DNA of 64,000 nucleotides from Methylophaga sp. 41_12_T18 (GTDB lineage: Bacteria; Pseudomonadota; Gammaproteobacteria; Nitrosococcales; Methylophagaceae), in assembly GCA_002163115.1 (NCBI GenBank), contig MAAI01000025.1, positions 1 to 64,000 on the forward strand. The letters run 5' to 3'. Every line of letters starts with the position of its first letter. The first letter of the stretch is position 1. Under the pieces are notes generated by a model that saw only the letters and a program-made list of their open reading frames with translations, was not told the DNA's origin and made no database searches. The translations under genes and the position numbers were made by a program. Below, one piece after another: positions 38,837 to 47,976 of this stretch.

Positions 38837-39949
38837 ATGAAGTTACGTGGAAAATTAGCTATTTACTTGCTTATTGTGATCGTGTCAGCGGTATTGCTCT
38901 TTGTAGCACCAGCTGTATCCGGTACGTCTTGGACGAATATGTTTGGACAGTTGTTTGCGGAATATAGTGAAGCAGTGGAGGCGGCACAGTCTGAAAATGA
39001 CGACGATGATGATGAGCACGACGATGACGATGAAGCTGCCAGTATTAATATGATGGTTGAATTGGATGACGATGCTGAAGGCTATGCTGGCATCGAAACT
39101 TCTCAGTTGGCTGAATATCATTATTTTGCTGAAATAAAAGCGCAAGCTAAAGTGTTAGCGGTGACAGACTTACTTGCACTTCGCTCTCAATATAATCAGG
39201 CTCGGGCAGCATTGAATCTTGCCAAGGTTGCTGAGTTGTCATCAGCAAAAGAGTTGGCTAGGTTGACGAAATTGACTCAAGGCACGAGTAGCGTTGCTGC
39301 AAAAAAGGTTAATTATGCGGATGCAGATTGGCGGGAACAACAAGTCAAGTTGCAAGGTGCTCAATTTAAGTTACAGGATGTGAAAGACCAAACACGTCAG
39401 CAGTGGGGAGAAACGATTGCGAAATGGATTATGACGCCAAATTCAAAACAGTTCGAACGTTTGCTGTCACGGCAAGACAGTTTACTTTTCGTCACCCTGC
39501 CGATTGATCACAGTTTAGCGGCAGAAGTCAGTTTTATTAGAGTATCTAGAAACGGCGATCGAGACAATGCTCGAAAAGCTTATTTTGTTGCTCCAGCGAT
39601 GAGCTCTGACCAGCTGATTCAGGGAGAAACATATTATTTCCGTGCTGCTACCGGTAAGTTACGAACGGGTATGCGACTAGATAGTTGGATACCTAAAGAT
39701 AATGAGTTGTTAACGGGCGTTTTAATTCCTGATGAAGCGGTGGTGTGGTATGCCGGTCAAGCTTGGGTTTATGTTGAGTTGGAGGATGGCTTGTATCAAC
39801 GTCGTTCTATTAGACAAGGGGTGGATATAGCTGGAGGAATGTTTGTTGACCAAGAAGTAGCCGTCGGTGATTCATTAGTGCTTTCTGGTTCACAAATGTT
39901 GTTATCAGAAGAGTTTAGATGGCAGATTCAAGACGAAGATGATGATTAA
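38837..39949 (+). CDS. RND efflux periplasmic adaptor with acidic metal-binding tract
   Basis: The protein of about 370 residues has an N-terminal membrane segment (MKLRGKLAIYLLIVIVSAVLLFVAPAVSG). An Asp/His/Glu tract follows (DDDDDEHDDDDE, around residues 55-70), then a short helical hairpin (about 115-185) and the beta-barrel and membrane-proximal domains of an HlyD/CusB-type adaptor. It ends in another acidic run (DEDDD). It would link the RND pump downstream to an outer-membrane channel not encoded here. The ATG at 38837 is preferred to the TTG at 38825 because it gives a clean anchor and a GGA at proper spacing. The acidic tract suggests metal binding, which is inference. Confidence 0.83.
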   Translation: MKLRGKLAIYLLIVIVSAVLLFVAPAVSGTSWTNMFGQLFAEYSEAVEAAQSENDDDDDEHDDDDEAASINMMVELDDDAEGYAGIETSQLAEYHYFAEIKAQAKVLAVTDLLALRSQYNQARAALNLAKVAELSSAKELARLTKLTQGTSSVAAKKVNYADADWREQQVKLQGAQFKLQDVKDQTRQQWGETIAKWIMTPNSKQFERLLSRQDSLLFVTLPIDHSLAAEVSFIRVSRNGDRDNARKAYFVAPAMSSDQLIQGETYYFRAATGKLRTGMRLDSWIPKDNELLTGVLIPDEAVVWYAGQAWVYVELEDGLYQRRSIRQGVDIAGGMFVDQEVAVGDSLVLSGSQMLLSEEFRWQIQDEDDD

Positions 39950-40014
39950 TAAGTTTAATTAATCTCTCTTTCCTTAAATTAACGATATAACTTTACATTA
40001 GCGATTGAATCATC

Positions 40015-43000
40015 ATGTTATCTAAAATTGTAGCTTTCTCTGTTCGATTTCGTGGCGTAGTTGTAGCGCTGTCATTACTATTATTTAGTTATGGTTTATA
40101 TACCTTATTTAACTCTAGTCTCGATATCTTTCCTGAGTTTGCACCGAAGCAAGTCATTATTCAGACGGAGGCGCAGGGGCTGACGGCTGAGCAAGTTGAA
40201 ATATTAGTGACCCAACCGATTGAGAATGCCTTAGGTGGCTTAGTCGGTACCGAGTCGATTCGCTCTCAGTCGATTCCTAGCTTATCAGTGGTGATTCTAA
40301 CGTTTTATGACAGTACCGATATCTACTTAGATCGTCAGCTAGTTTCAGAACGATTATTAGGACTCAGTCAAACTTTGCCTGAGGGTGTCGGCCCAGCGTT
40401 AATGGTGCCCTTGGAGTCGTCGTCAGGCACAATTATGACGATAGGCTTAAGCTCTGATCAACATGATTTAATGACCTTACGTTCATTGGTTGACTGGACT
40501 TTATCTCCAAGGCTGCTCAGTGTTGAAGGGGTCGCTGATATTAATGTCTTTGGCGGCCATGAAAAGCAGCTGCAAATTCAGCTTGATAGTGACAAGCTGA
40601 TTCGCTATGGCATCTCAGTTGACGAAGTGACCCAAGCAGCACGGCAAGCAACCGGCCTGATTGGCAGTGGTTTTATCGAAAACAAAAACCAACGCATGGT
40701 GTTGAAGTTAACTGGCCAGCCAGTCACGGCAACTGAGTTAGCAAAAGTCGTATTACAAAAAACAGAGAGCAGCACTTTATATTTAGGTGATGTGGCGACA
40801 GTTAAAGCCGCGCCGGCCCCAACTATTGGCGGAGCTGCAATTAATACCAAGCCCGGTGTAGTGTTGATGGTGATAGGTCAATATAAAGCCAATACTTTGG
40901 CGGTAACCCAAGGCATCGAAGCGGCATTAGAAGAATTTAAAGATGGCTTTGAGGCTGACGGTATTACTTTGCATGATGAGCTATTTCGTCCTGCTAACTA
41001 CATTGAAACCTCTTTAAGTAATATCCGAGAACATTTGATGGTCGGTGGTGGCCTGGTGATGCTGGTATTGTTTTTATTCTTATTCAACTTACGCACCGCC
41101 ATTATTTCAATGACAGCGATTCCATTGTCATTATTTGCAGCGCTGATTGTATTGCTAGAAATGGGCGTCAATATCAATATTATGGTGTTAGGTGGATTGG
41201 CCATTGCACTGGGTGAAGTCGTTGATGATGCGATTATTGATACTGAAAATATTTTTCGGCGGTTGCGAGAAAATGCCAATTTAGCAGTGCCGAAGCCGAC
41301 GCTGGGGGTTGTATTTGAAGCCTCAATGGAAGTAAGAAGCTCGGTGGTGTATGCCAGCTTTATCGTTATGCTGGTGTTTGTACCGCTACTTACCTTGAGC
41401 GGTGTAGCGGGTCGGATGTTTGAGCCTTTAGGCGTGGCCTATATTCTCGCTATTTTTGCATCACTGGCGGTAGCGCTGACCTTAACACCAGCTTTATGTC
41501 ATATATTGTTAACCCGCATGGGCGACTTGAGTGCTAAAGAGCCGCCATTAGTTAGAATGATGAAGCCAGCCTATGGCTTAGCTTTACGTGGTGTTAGCCA
41601 CTTCCCTAAATTAACCTTATTAGGCGTGTTAGGTTTTTGTTTAGTGGGTGTAGGTATTTTGCCTCTACTGGGCGGTAGTTTTTTACCTGAACTACGAGAA
41701 GGTCATTATATTATTCACACAGCCAGTGTGCCGGGTACATCTATAGAAGAGTCGCTTCGAATCGGTGGCCAAATTGAAAAACGGGTGGCTGAAATTCCGG
41801 GTGTGAGATCGACATCGCAATGGGCTGGCCGTGCTGAGCGTGGCGCTGATACCTTTGGCACCCATTACAGTGAATACGAAATTGACTTAGATCCGCTAGA
41901 GGGAGCAGAGCAACAAGCAGTATTAGATGAGATCCGTGAAGTATTGGCGGCCTTTCCTGGTATTAATTCAGAGGTAAATACTTTCTTAACAGAACGTATT
42001 GATGAAACTATTTCAGGTTATACATCACCGGTAGTGGTAAATATATACGGTAAAAACTTGGATGAGCTGGATCAAAAGGCTCAGCAAGTGGCTGCTGTGA
42101 TGGCTGATGTTGAAGGCGCTACCGATATTCAATTGCGTGCGCCTCCTGGTGAGCCGCAATTAGAAGTACGTTTAGACTTGGATAAACTGGCCTATTGGGG
42201 GTTAAAACCTGTTGAGGTGATGCAGACAGTGCGAACAGGCTTTGAGGGCGCTGTCGTTGGTCAGGTGTATGAAGGTAACCAAGTATTTGATGTAGTGGTG
42301 GTATTACCCGCTGAGCAACGCCAGAAACCGCAAGATGTGATGACTTTACCTATCAAAACGCCATCGGGTGCAATGTTGCAGCTGCAAGATATTGCTAGCG
42401 TACAACAAGTCTCTGGTCGTTATATGATTTTGCATGCAGGCGCACAACGATTACAAACCGTGACCTGTAATGTAGCAGGCAGAGATTTAACGTCATTTTT
42501 TGCTGAACTCAAACAGCGCGTACACGCTGAAGTGGATTTTCCGGCGAATATTTATCCTGAATTTACCGGTGCAGCAGTGGCACAAGCACAATCACGAGAA
42601 GACTTGATTGTGCATTCAACCTTAGCAGGTATTGCCGTATTACTATTGTTATATATGGCCTTACAGAGCTTGCGTAATATGTTGTTGGTATTAATTAACC
42701 TGCCATTTTCATTAGTGGGCGGCGTGATCGCGGTGTTGATGACCGGCGGGGTGTTATCAATCGGTTCTTTGGTTGGTTTTGTAACGTTGTTTGGCATTAC
42801 TTTACGTAATGCAATTATGTTGGTTTCCCACTACCAGCATCTGGTGGTTGATGAAGGTCATGAGTGGAATGCTGAAACAGCACAACGTGGTGCTCAGGAA
42901 CGCTTGCCGTCTATTTTAATCACTGCCCTGGTGACAGCGTTAGCAATGTTACCGATAGCGCTTAATTCAGACAGTCCTGGTCGCGAGATTATGGGGCCGA

Positions 43001-43134
43001 TGGCAAGCATTATCATTGGTGGCTTGATTTCTTCAACCATCCTTAACTTATTAGTCTTGCCAAGCATCATGTTGCGATACGGTCGTTTTAAGGCAACTGC
43101 TAATCCAACGGTATTAGAAACGCTGCGGCGATAA
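40015..43134 (+). CDS. Heavy-metal-type RND efflux pump (CusA/CzcA family)
   Basis: The 1039-residue protein has the twelve-helix, two-porter-loop plan of RND pumps. The start MLSKIVAFSVRFRGVVVAL and DIFPEFAPKQVIIQTEAQGLTAEQVE are typical of the heavy-metal (HME) branch. Helix 4 reads ALGEVVDDAIIDTENIFRRL, keeping the acidic proton-relay residues but differing from both the classical CzcA (DFG...DGA) and CusA (AIDGA) motifs, so the metal cannot be assigned. It follows its adaptor by 65 bp. No TolC-like gene is in the window. Confidence 0.9.
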   Translation: MLSKIVAFSVRFRGVVVALSLLLFSYGLYTLFNSSLDIFPEFAPKQVIIQTEAQGLTAEQVEILVTQPIENALGGLVGTESIRSQSIPSLSVVILTFYDSTDIYLDRQLVSERLLGLSQTLPEGVGPALMVPLESSSGTIMTIGLSSDQHDLMTLRSLVDWTLSPRLLSVEGVADINVFGGHEKQLQIQLDSDKLIRYGISVDEVTQAARQATGLIGSGFIENKNQRMVLKLTGQPVTATELAKVVLQKTESSTLYLGDVATVKAAPAPTIGGAAINTKPGVVLMVIGQYKANTLAVTQGIEAALEEFKDGFEADGITLHDELFRPANYIETSLSNIREHLMVGGGLVMLVLFLFLFNLRTAIISMTAIPLSLFAALIVLLEMGVNINIMVLGGLAIALGEVVDDAIIDTENIFRRLRENANLAVPKPTLGVVFEASMEVRSSVVYASFIVMLVFVPLLTLSGVAGRMFEPLGVAYILAIFASLAVALTLTPALCHILLTRMGDLSAKEPPLVRMMKPAYGLALRGVSHFPKLTLLGVLGFCLVGVGILPLLGGSFLPELREGHYIIHTASVPGTSIEESLRIGGQIEKRVAEIPGVRSTSQWAGRAERGADTFGTHYSEYEIDLDPLEGAEQQAVLDEIREVLAAFPGINSEVNTFLTERIDETISGYTSPVVVNIYGKNLDELDQKAQQVAAVMADVEGATDIQLRAPPGEPQLEVRLDLDKLAYWGLKPVEVMQTVRTGFEGAVVGQVYEGNQVFDVVVVLPAEQRQKPQDVMTLPIKTPSGAMLQLQDIASVQQVSGRYMILHAGAQRLQTVTCNVAGRDLTSFFAELKQRVHAEVDFPANIYPEFTGAAVAQAQSREDLIVHSTLAGIAVLLLLYMALQSLRNMLLVLINLPFSLVGGVIAVLMTGGVLSIGSLVGFVTLFGITLRNAIMLVSHYQHLVVDEGHEWNAETAQRGAQERLPSILITALVTALAMLPIALNSDSPGREIMGPMASIIIGGLISSTILNLLVLPSIMLRYGRFKATANPTVLETLRR

Positions 43135-43170
43135 TAATGAGCACGATACCTAACATAATGAAGTCAAGCA

Positions 43171-44292
43171 TTAGTCGACAATAGCAAAGGTTTGAATGCC
43201 TTGATTGCGTTTAGCAGAGAAAAATTGATAGACCTGTTTTAATTCACCGGCAGAGAAGTGGATCAATACTAGCTGTTGGCCTGGATGAATGACATCTGGA
43301 TCATGACCCATAGTCTGGCTGCTGTAGTTATAGATATAACTGGATGTGACTTTAGAATTAAGAATTTTGCCAAGGAAGGAGCTCAGCCCGGAAGTGAGTT
43401 TTTCATCGGCATCAGCAGGAATGGTGACTTGCATTAAGTCTTTATTGCGGCTAATACCTTCAATGCTCAAACCTTGTCTAAATTTATCAATCAAACCTGC
43501 TTGAATAATTCCCCATAAACCTTGTTGATCTTGTTCGCTGACGCGGTGTAAATAAAATAGTTCATTATCAGCGATGTCTGCAGATTGAATAATTTCTTTA
43601 ATAGACAGTTGTTGCTCACCATGGTTGATCGTTACTTGAATAGCTTGATTACTTGCGATGTCCAAGTGAGCGAATTCACTGATGGTAAGTTGTTTGATGA
43701 CGGTTGTTTTTTTGATGTAGGTAATCGAAGCAGCGGTATTGCCGTTAGCTTGATTAATTAAGTCTGCTAATGGCGCGGTAATTTGCGAACCATCGTTATT
43801 AATAATGGTGATGGCGGCCGTGTGATCTTCAATTGATTCTGCAAGTTCAGCTAAGCTAGTGGTGATATGTTGTTCGTTTATATAGCTAACAGTCAGTTCG
43901 GTATCGCCTGTCAGGCTGGTATCGGCAAGTAATTGTGCTGCTGTGGTCGTTCGGTTTTCTAAGTTAGGTAACGAGATAAAGCCATCATGGCGCACAAACT
44001 GATCTTGACCTTCGGTAATAGCAATAATAGTTTGCTGTTGAGGCGTAGTTAACGCTTCGACGAAGGCTTGCGCTTCTTGTTCAGTGACTTCATCACTAGT
44101 CGGTGCGGGCTCTACTTCTTCGATGATCGTTAGTGGCGGCTCAGGATCAACGATTTCTATCGGGGGATTGAGAGTATGTTCAGTACGAGAAGGTTTGGAG
44201 TCTGAAAATAGAAAATAACCAACAACAATAAGAACTAATAGCGCCAATATTGCCGGTACTAGAGAAGGTTTTGCTGCTGATTCGTTCGCCAT
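43171..44292 (-). CDS. Membrane-anchored protein of unknown function
   Basis: I do not recognise this 373-residue protein. It has one N-terminal membrane helix (about residues 12-31) after a short cytoplasmic end, then a Pro/Glu-rich linker to about residue 70 and a large, probably periplasmic part of mixed strand-helix character. Near the C-terminus GLWGII and, about 90 residues later, VIHPGQQLVLI recall the two ends of a LysM repeat, but the intervening length is far too long for one. It follows mutL by 26 bp on the same strand, the slot where miaA and hfq are found in many relatives. Confidence 0.7.
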   Translation of the reverse strand: MANESAAKPSLVPAILALLVLIVVGYFLFSDSKPSRTEHTLNPPIEIVDPEPPLTIIEEVEPAPTSDEVTEQEAQAFVEALTTPQQQTIIAITEGQDQFVRHDGFISLPNLENRTTTAAQLLADTSLTGDTELTVSYINEQHITTSLAELAESIEDHTAAITIINNDGSQITAPLADLINQANGNTAASITYIKKTTVIKQLTISEFAHLDIASNQAIQVTINHGEQQLSIKEIIQSADIADNELFYLHRVSEQDQQGLWGIIQAGLIDKFRQGLSIEGISRNKDLMQVTIPADADEKLTSGLSSFLGKILNSKVTSSYIYNYSSQTMGHDPDVIHPGQQLVLIHFSAGELKQVYQFFSAKRNQGIQTFAIVD

Positions 44293-44318
44293 AGTTATCT
44301 ACTTTGTCGTTAATGAGC

Positions 44319-45986
44319 TCAGGAGCAGAATAAGCTAGACAGTGTTTGTTGATCAAGTGGTCTTGCCCAGCGAGGGTCAGCAAGCTGTTCATCAAGCTGT
44401 TGAATGACTTGCTTAGCTTGCTCTATAGAGCTGATTGCCGAGCTTGGCAATAATTTCAGTAAGATCAAACTAAGTTGATCAAAGCCAACTTGTTGAGCAG
44501 AAAGCGCATCGCTGATCTTGTGGACAAGTTGCTGAATGTTAACTTGAGCCAACAGGCTTGGTATTTTCTTAACCTGGACACTATCGTTATTAAAGGCCAG
44601 CTCAATTCCTAAGTTTTGCAAAACAGTTGTATGTTGTTGCACTAAGGCGAGTTGTGTTTGGCTTAAGCTAACCGAGATTGGAACTAGAATCGGTCGAGAT
44701 TTAAGCGTTTTAGTATGCAATGCATCAAGAAATGTTTGTTGACGAAGGTGATGATCCGCTTGCTGTAAATCAATCAGCATTGGTTGATGATTGGCGTGCA
44801 CGATAAGGTAGCGTTGGTGTAATAAATTACTTGTCGTTTCAATCGTGATTGAGGGTGACTGTTTCTTTGCTCTCGATATAGGCTTACTGGTAGCTGACGA
44901 ACGATAAGGTGCAGCTTGTTCGGCAATGGCAGGCTGTGTACTGGCAGGTTCGAGCTCGATACTTGTTTGAATTTGCTCTGGTAGTTCGCTGTCATCTGCT
45001 TGTCGCAGAGCATCACTCAATGCGGAAGTGATCAAACCATGGATTAAGCGAGCATCACGAAAACGCACTTCATGTTTAGTTGGATGAACGTTCACATCAA
45101 CACGATCTAAAGGCAAAGTTAGATATAACACATAGCCTGCATGCCTGCCGGCAGGGATATGTTCTGCATAGGCCTGACGGACGGCATGGTTGATTATTCG
45201 GTCGCGGATTACACGGCCGTTAATAAAGAAATATTGAATATCAGTCTGTGGTCGATGGGCAGAGGTTTTTGCAAACCAGCCGGTCAGGGTGATTTCATCA
45301 TAACTTTGTTCAAGATACAGCGAACTTTTGATAAATGATTGGCCACAAATTTTAGCTATTCGTTGCTGGTGGCCTAATGTGGAATCACTAGCCGGCAGTT
45401 TTAGCCGAGTATGATTAGAAATTTGGCAGCTAAAACCAACATCAAACCGACTTAATGCTAGGCGATATAAAGTGGTGAGAATATGATTCTGTTCAGTTTT
45501 ATTACTGCGTAGAAAACGTCTTCTAGCTGGCAAGTTGAAGAATAAATCACGAACCTCAATGGTGGTGCCAAGAGGGTGTGCCGTCGGACTTAGTTCATCA
45601 TTTGCTAGTTGCCACGCATTGTCACTCTCTTGTTGGCGAGAGCTGAGCGTGAGTTGTGAAACCGATGAAATACTAGGCAGTGCTTCACCGCGAAAGCCCA
45701 GACTATCAATTTGACTGAGTTGTTCACTGGAATAGAGCTTGCTGGTGGCATGACGGCTCAGCGCCAGCGATAAATCATCGGCATGGATACCTGAGCCATT
45801 ATCTCGAACCCGAATCAATTTGCTACCCGCACCATCAATATCGATATCAATTTGCTTGGCGCCAGCATCAATACTGTTTTCGACCAATTCTTTAACGACT
45901 GATGCAGGACGTTCGATTACCTCACCGGCTGCAATTTGGTTGGCGAGGTGAATGGGTAGGGGGTGGATACGAGTATTGGCAGTCAT
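44319..45986 (-). CDS. mutL: DNA mismatch repair protein MutL
   Basis: MutL couples mismatch recognition by MutS to MutH. The 555-residue protein has the GHKL ATPase motifs ELVENSIDAGA, DNGSGI, ATSKL and LGFRGEALPSI at the N-terminus and a dimerisation domain at the C-terminus. The linker is short and the DQHAxxER endonuclease motif is replaced by LQQADHHLRQQ, fitting an organism that uses MutH (encoded at 25.8 kb). It follows the amidase gene, as in the conserved nnr-tsaE-amiB-mutL order. Confidence 0.96.
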   Translation of the reverse strand: MTANTRIHPLPIHLANQIAAGEVIERPASVVKELVENSIDAGAKQIDIDIDGAGSKLIRVRDNGSGIHADDLSLALSRHATSKLYSSEQLSQIDSLGFRGEALPSISSVSQLTLSSRQQESDNAWQLANDELSPTAHPLGTTIEVRDLFFNLPARRRFLRSNKTEQNHILTTLYRLALSRFDVGFSCQISNHTRLKLPASDSTLGHQQRIAKICGQSFIKSSLYLEQSYDEITLTGWFAKTSAHRPQTDIQYFFINGRVIRDRIINHAVRQAYAEHIPAGRHAGYVLYLTLPLDRVDVNVHPTKHEVRFRDARLIHGLITSALSDALRQADDSELPEQIQTSIELEPASTQPAIAEQAAPYRSSATSKPISRAKKQSPSITIETTSNLLHQRYLIVHANHQPMLIDLQQADHHLRQQTFLDALHTKTLKSRPILVPISVSLSQTQLALVQQHTTVLQNLGIELAFNNDSVQVKKIPSLLAQVNIQQLVHKISDALSAQQVGFDQLSLILLKLLPSSAISSIEQAKQVIQQLDEQLADPRWARPLDQQTLSSLFCS

Positions 45987-46033
45987 ACGGCGATTTTATC
46001 AGTATGTCGTCGAAGTGTTGTGAATAAGATACG

Positions 46034-47410
46034 TTATGGGATCATTAAAACATCACCCACTTGCAGTCGGCTTGAAGTGAGCTTGTTATCCGTTTTTATT
46101 TGCGCCATTGATACTTGATAACGCTGAGCAATAGTACTTAAGGTGTCGCCACTACTTACGATATGCTGTTGAGGCAGGCTGCTGCCAGGCAGTGGATTAC
46201 GTTGGAAGTAATTACGAATTCCGGTCAACATGGCACGCGCCAGTTTGTTTTGATGACTTGGGCTTTTTAGTTTCCGTTCTTCATCAGGGTTAGAGATAAA
46301 AGCGGTTTCAACCAGTAGTGACGGAATATCAGGTGATTTTAAAACTACAAATGCGGCTGATTCAACATGCTTTTTATGAACATGGCCAACCCGCTTTAAA
46401 CCTGAAAGCACCGTATTGGCAACTTCAATACTGCCTTCAAGACTAGCGGTTTGGGATAGATCGAGTAAGACCGATGCCAGTAAGTCATCTTTATCTTCTA
46501 AACTAATTCCGCCTGCAAGATCGGCGGCATTTTCTTTGTCGGCGATGAGCTGTGCCGCTTCACTACTGGCACCACGTTCTGATAATACGTAGACCGATGC
46601 ACCTCGAGCTTTCGAATTACGAAAAGCATCGGCATGAATAGAGATGAACATATCTGCGCCACGTTGATGGGCACGTTTAATTCGTTGACGTAGGCTGATA
46701 AATACATCTTTTTCTCGGGTCATATATGAGGTCATACCCTGTTCTTTATCAACTAATTTGGCGAGTTTTTTGGCAATAGCCAGTACCACGTCTTTTTCTT
46801 TGGTGCCTCGCTTGCCTAAGGCGCCAGAATCCTGTCCGCCATGACCGGCATCAATAGCTATTACAATATCTCGTCTGACTTTTGGTGGCGTGATCTTGGT
46901 AACTCTAATGATAGGGGCGGGTGGTTTGGCCACCGTTTGTTGCTTGACTGTCAGCTTGATGGCGGGCTTTTTCGTTACAGCAGCTGTTTGTGGTTTAGGC
47001 TTTGGTTTAGTCGCTACTTTTGTCGAATCAGTGTGTTTTAGATCAACAACCAAACGGTGAGGGTGCTGTTGATTAGGTGCTAGAGTTTGGGTTGAAAATG
47101 TTAGTTTTTGTTTTAGATCTAAGACGATACGCAGGGTATTTTTATCCCAACTAGCATGACGAATTGCTTTAATCGGATAATTCGACAATGAAGGAATGCT
47201 GAGTTTGGTTTTCTGCTTGGATTGCTTAAGATCGATGACTAACCGAGCTGGGTTAGCTAAGGTAAAGGTGCGATAGAGCACTTTATCATCAAGATCAAAA
47301 ACTAAGCGTGTACCTTGTTCTGAATTGGCAATCCGCAGCCCATCTACAGATGCCGCCCACAGATTGAAGGATATTACGCTAAATAAAAAGCCCAGCAGAA
47401 TACGGAGCAT
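46034..47410 (-). CDS. amiB: N-acetylmuramoyl-L-alanine amidase (AmiB/AmiC type, with LysM)
   Basis: The enzyme cleaves peptidoglycan cross-bridge stems during daughter-cell separation. The protein has a signal peptide, an AMIN domain for septal targeting (about 25-125), a Lys/Pro/Thr-rich linker and an Amidase_3 zinc domain beginning IAIDAGHGGQDSGALG. It ends with a LysM domain (HIVSSGDTLSTIAQRYQVS to LQVGDVLMIP). The ATG at 47410 gives the signal peptide and has GGAAG upstream; the TTG eight codons earlier would disrupt it. It sits between tsaE and mutL as in relatives. Confidence 0.93.
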   Translation of the reverse strand: MLRILLGFLFSVISFNLWAASVDGLRIANSEQGTRLVFDLDDKVLYRTFTLANPARLVIDLKQSKQKTKLSIPSLSNYPIKAIRHASWDKNTLRIVLDLKQKLTFSTQTLAPNQQHPHRLVVDLKHTDSTKVATKPKPKPQTAAVTKKPAIKLTVKQQTVAKPPAPIIRVTKITPPKVRRDIVIAIDAGHGGQDSGALGKRGTKEKDVVLAIAKKLAKLVDKEQGMTSYMTREKDVFISLRQRIKRAHQRGADMFISIHADAFRNSKARGASVYVLSERGASSEAAQLIADKENAADLAGGISLEDKDDLLASVLLDLSQTASLEGSIEVANTVLSGLKRVGHVHKKHVESAAFVVLKSPDIPSLLVETAFISNPDEERKLKSPSHQNKLARAMLTGIRNYFQRNPLPGSSLPQQHIVSSGDTLSTIAQRYQVSMAQIKTDNKLTSSRLQVGDVLMIP

Positions 47411-47508
47411 CGTTGTCTTCCGAAAATTACACAAAGTTAATTGTGTGATTCCTTTAAATAAAAATCAAGTTTTCTTTTTATTTAAAGGAGATAGCGCTGA
47501 ATGCTGAA

Positions 47509-47964
47509 TTAATTATTAACTTGCTCAAGCACATTTTCACCGGCAGGGGTATGCGCAGTAATTTTGACATTACGACTATGATTTTTATAGCTAATTTCAA
47601 TAATTAAATCAGCAGTGGGTAAGTAATCACTACCTTGCGAAGGCCATTCAACAATGCATAAAGATTGATTACTAAAATAGTCATCAAGTCCTAGGTAATC
47701 GAGCTCTTCCGGATCGATGACGCGATAAAGATCAAAGTGAAATACAGTGCGAGAGGCTAAATCATAACGTTCGACTAAGGTGTAAGTGGGACTTTTGACA
47801 TTGCCTTGATGACCTAATGCTCGTAGTAGACCACGGCTCAGGGTTGTTTTTCCTGCGCCGAGCTCACCTTCCAGAAAGAGGGTGAATTGCGATGTCGGAC
47901 AAAGCTGGGCAAGTTGCTTGCCCAGCTCTAATGTAGCTGATTCATCTGCTAAAAATATGTCCAA
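47509..47964 (-). CDS. tsaE: tRNA threonylcarbamoyladenosine biosynthesis ATPase TsaE
   Basis: TsaE is the ATPase that works with TsaB, TsaC and TsaD to make t6A37 in tRNAs. The 151-residue protein has the P-loop EGELGAGKTTLSRG, SPTYTLVERY, HFDLYRVIDPEELDYLG and the CIVEWPSQG motif. The start is TTG with AGGA six bases upstream. It lies 12 bp after nnr. Confidence 0.95.
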   Translation of the reverse strand: MDIFLADESATLELGKQLAQLCPTSQFTLFLEGELGAGKTTLSRGLLRALGHQGNVKSPTYTLVERYDLASRTVFHFDLYRVIDPEELDYLGLDDYFSNQSLCIVEWPSQGSDYLPTADLIIEISYKNHSRNVKITAHTPAGENVLEQVNN

Positions 47965-47976
47965 AATATTCCTGGA

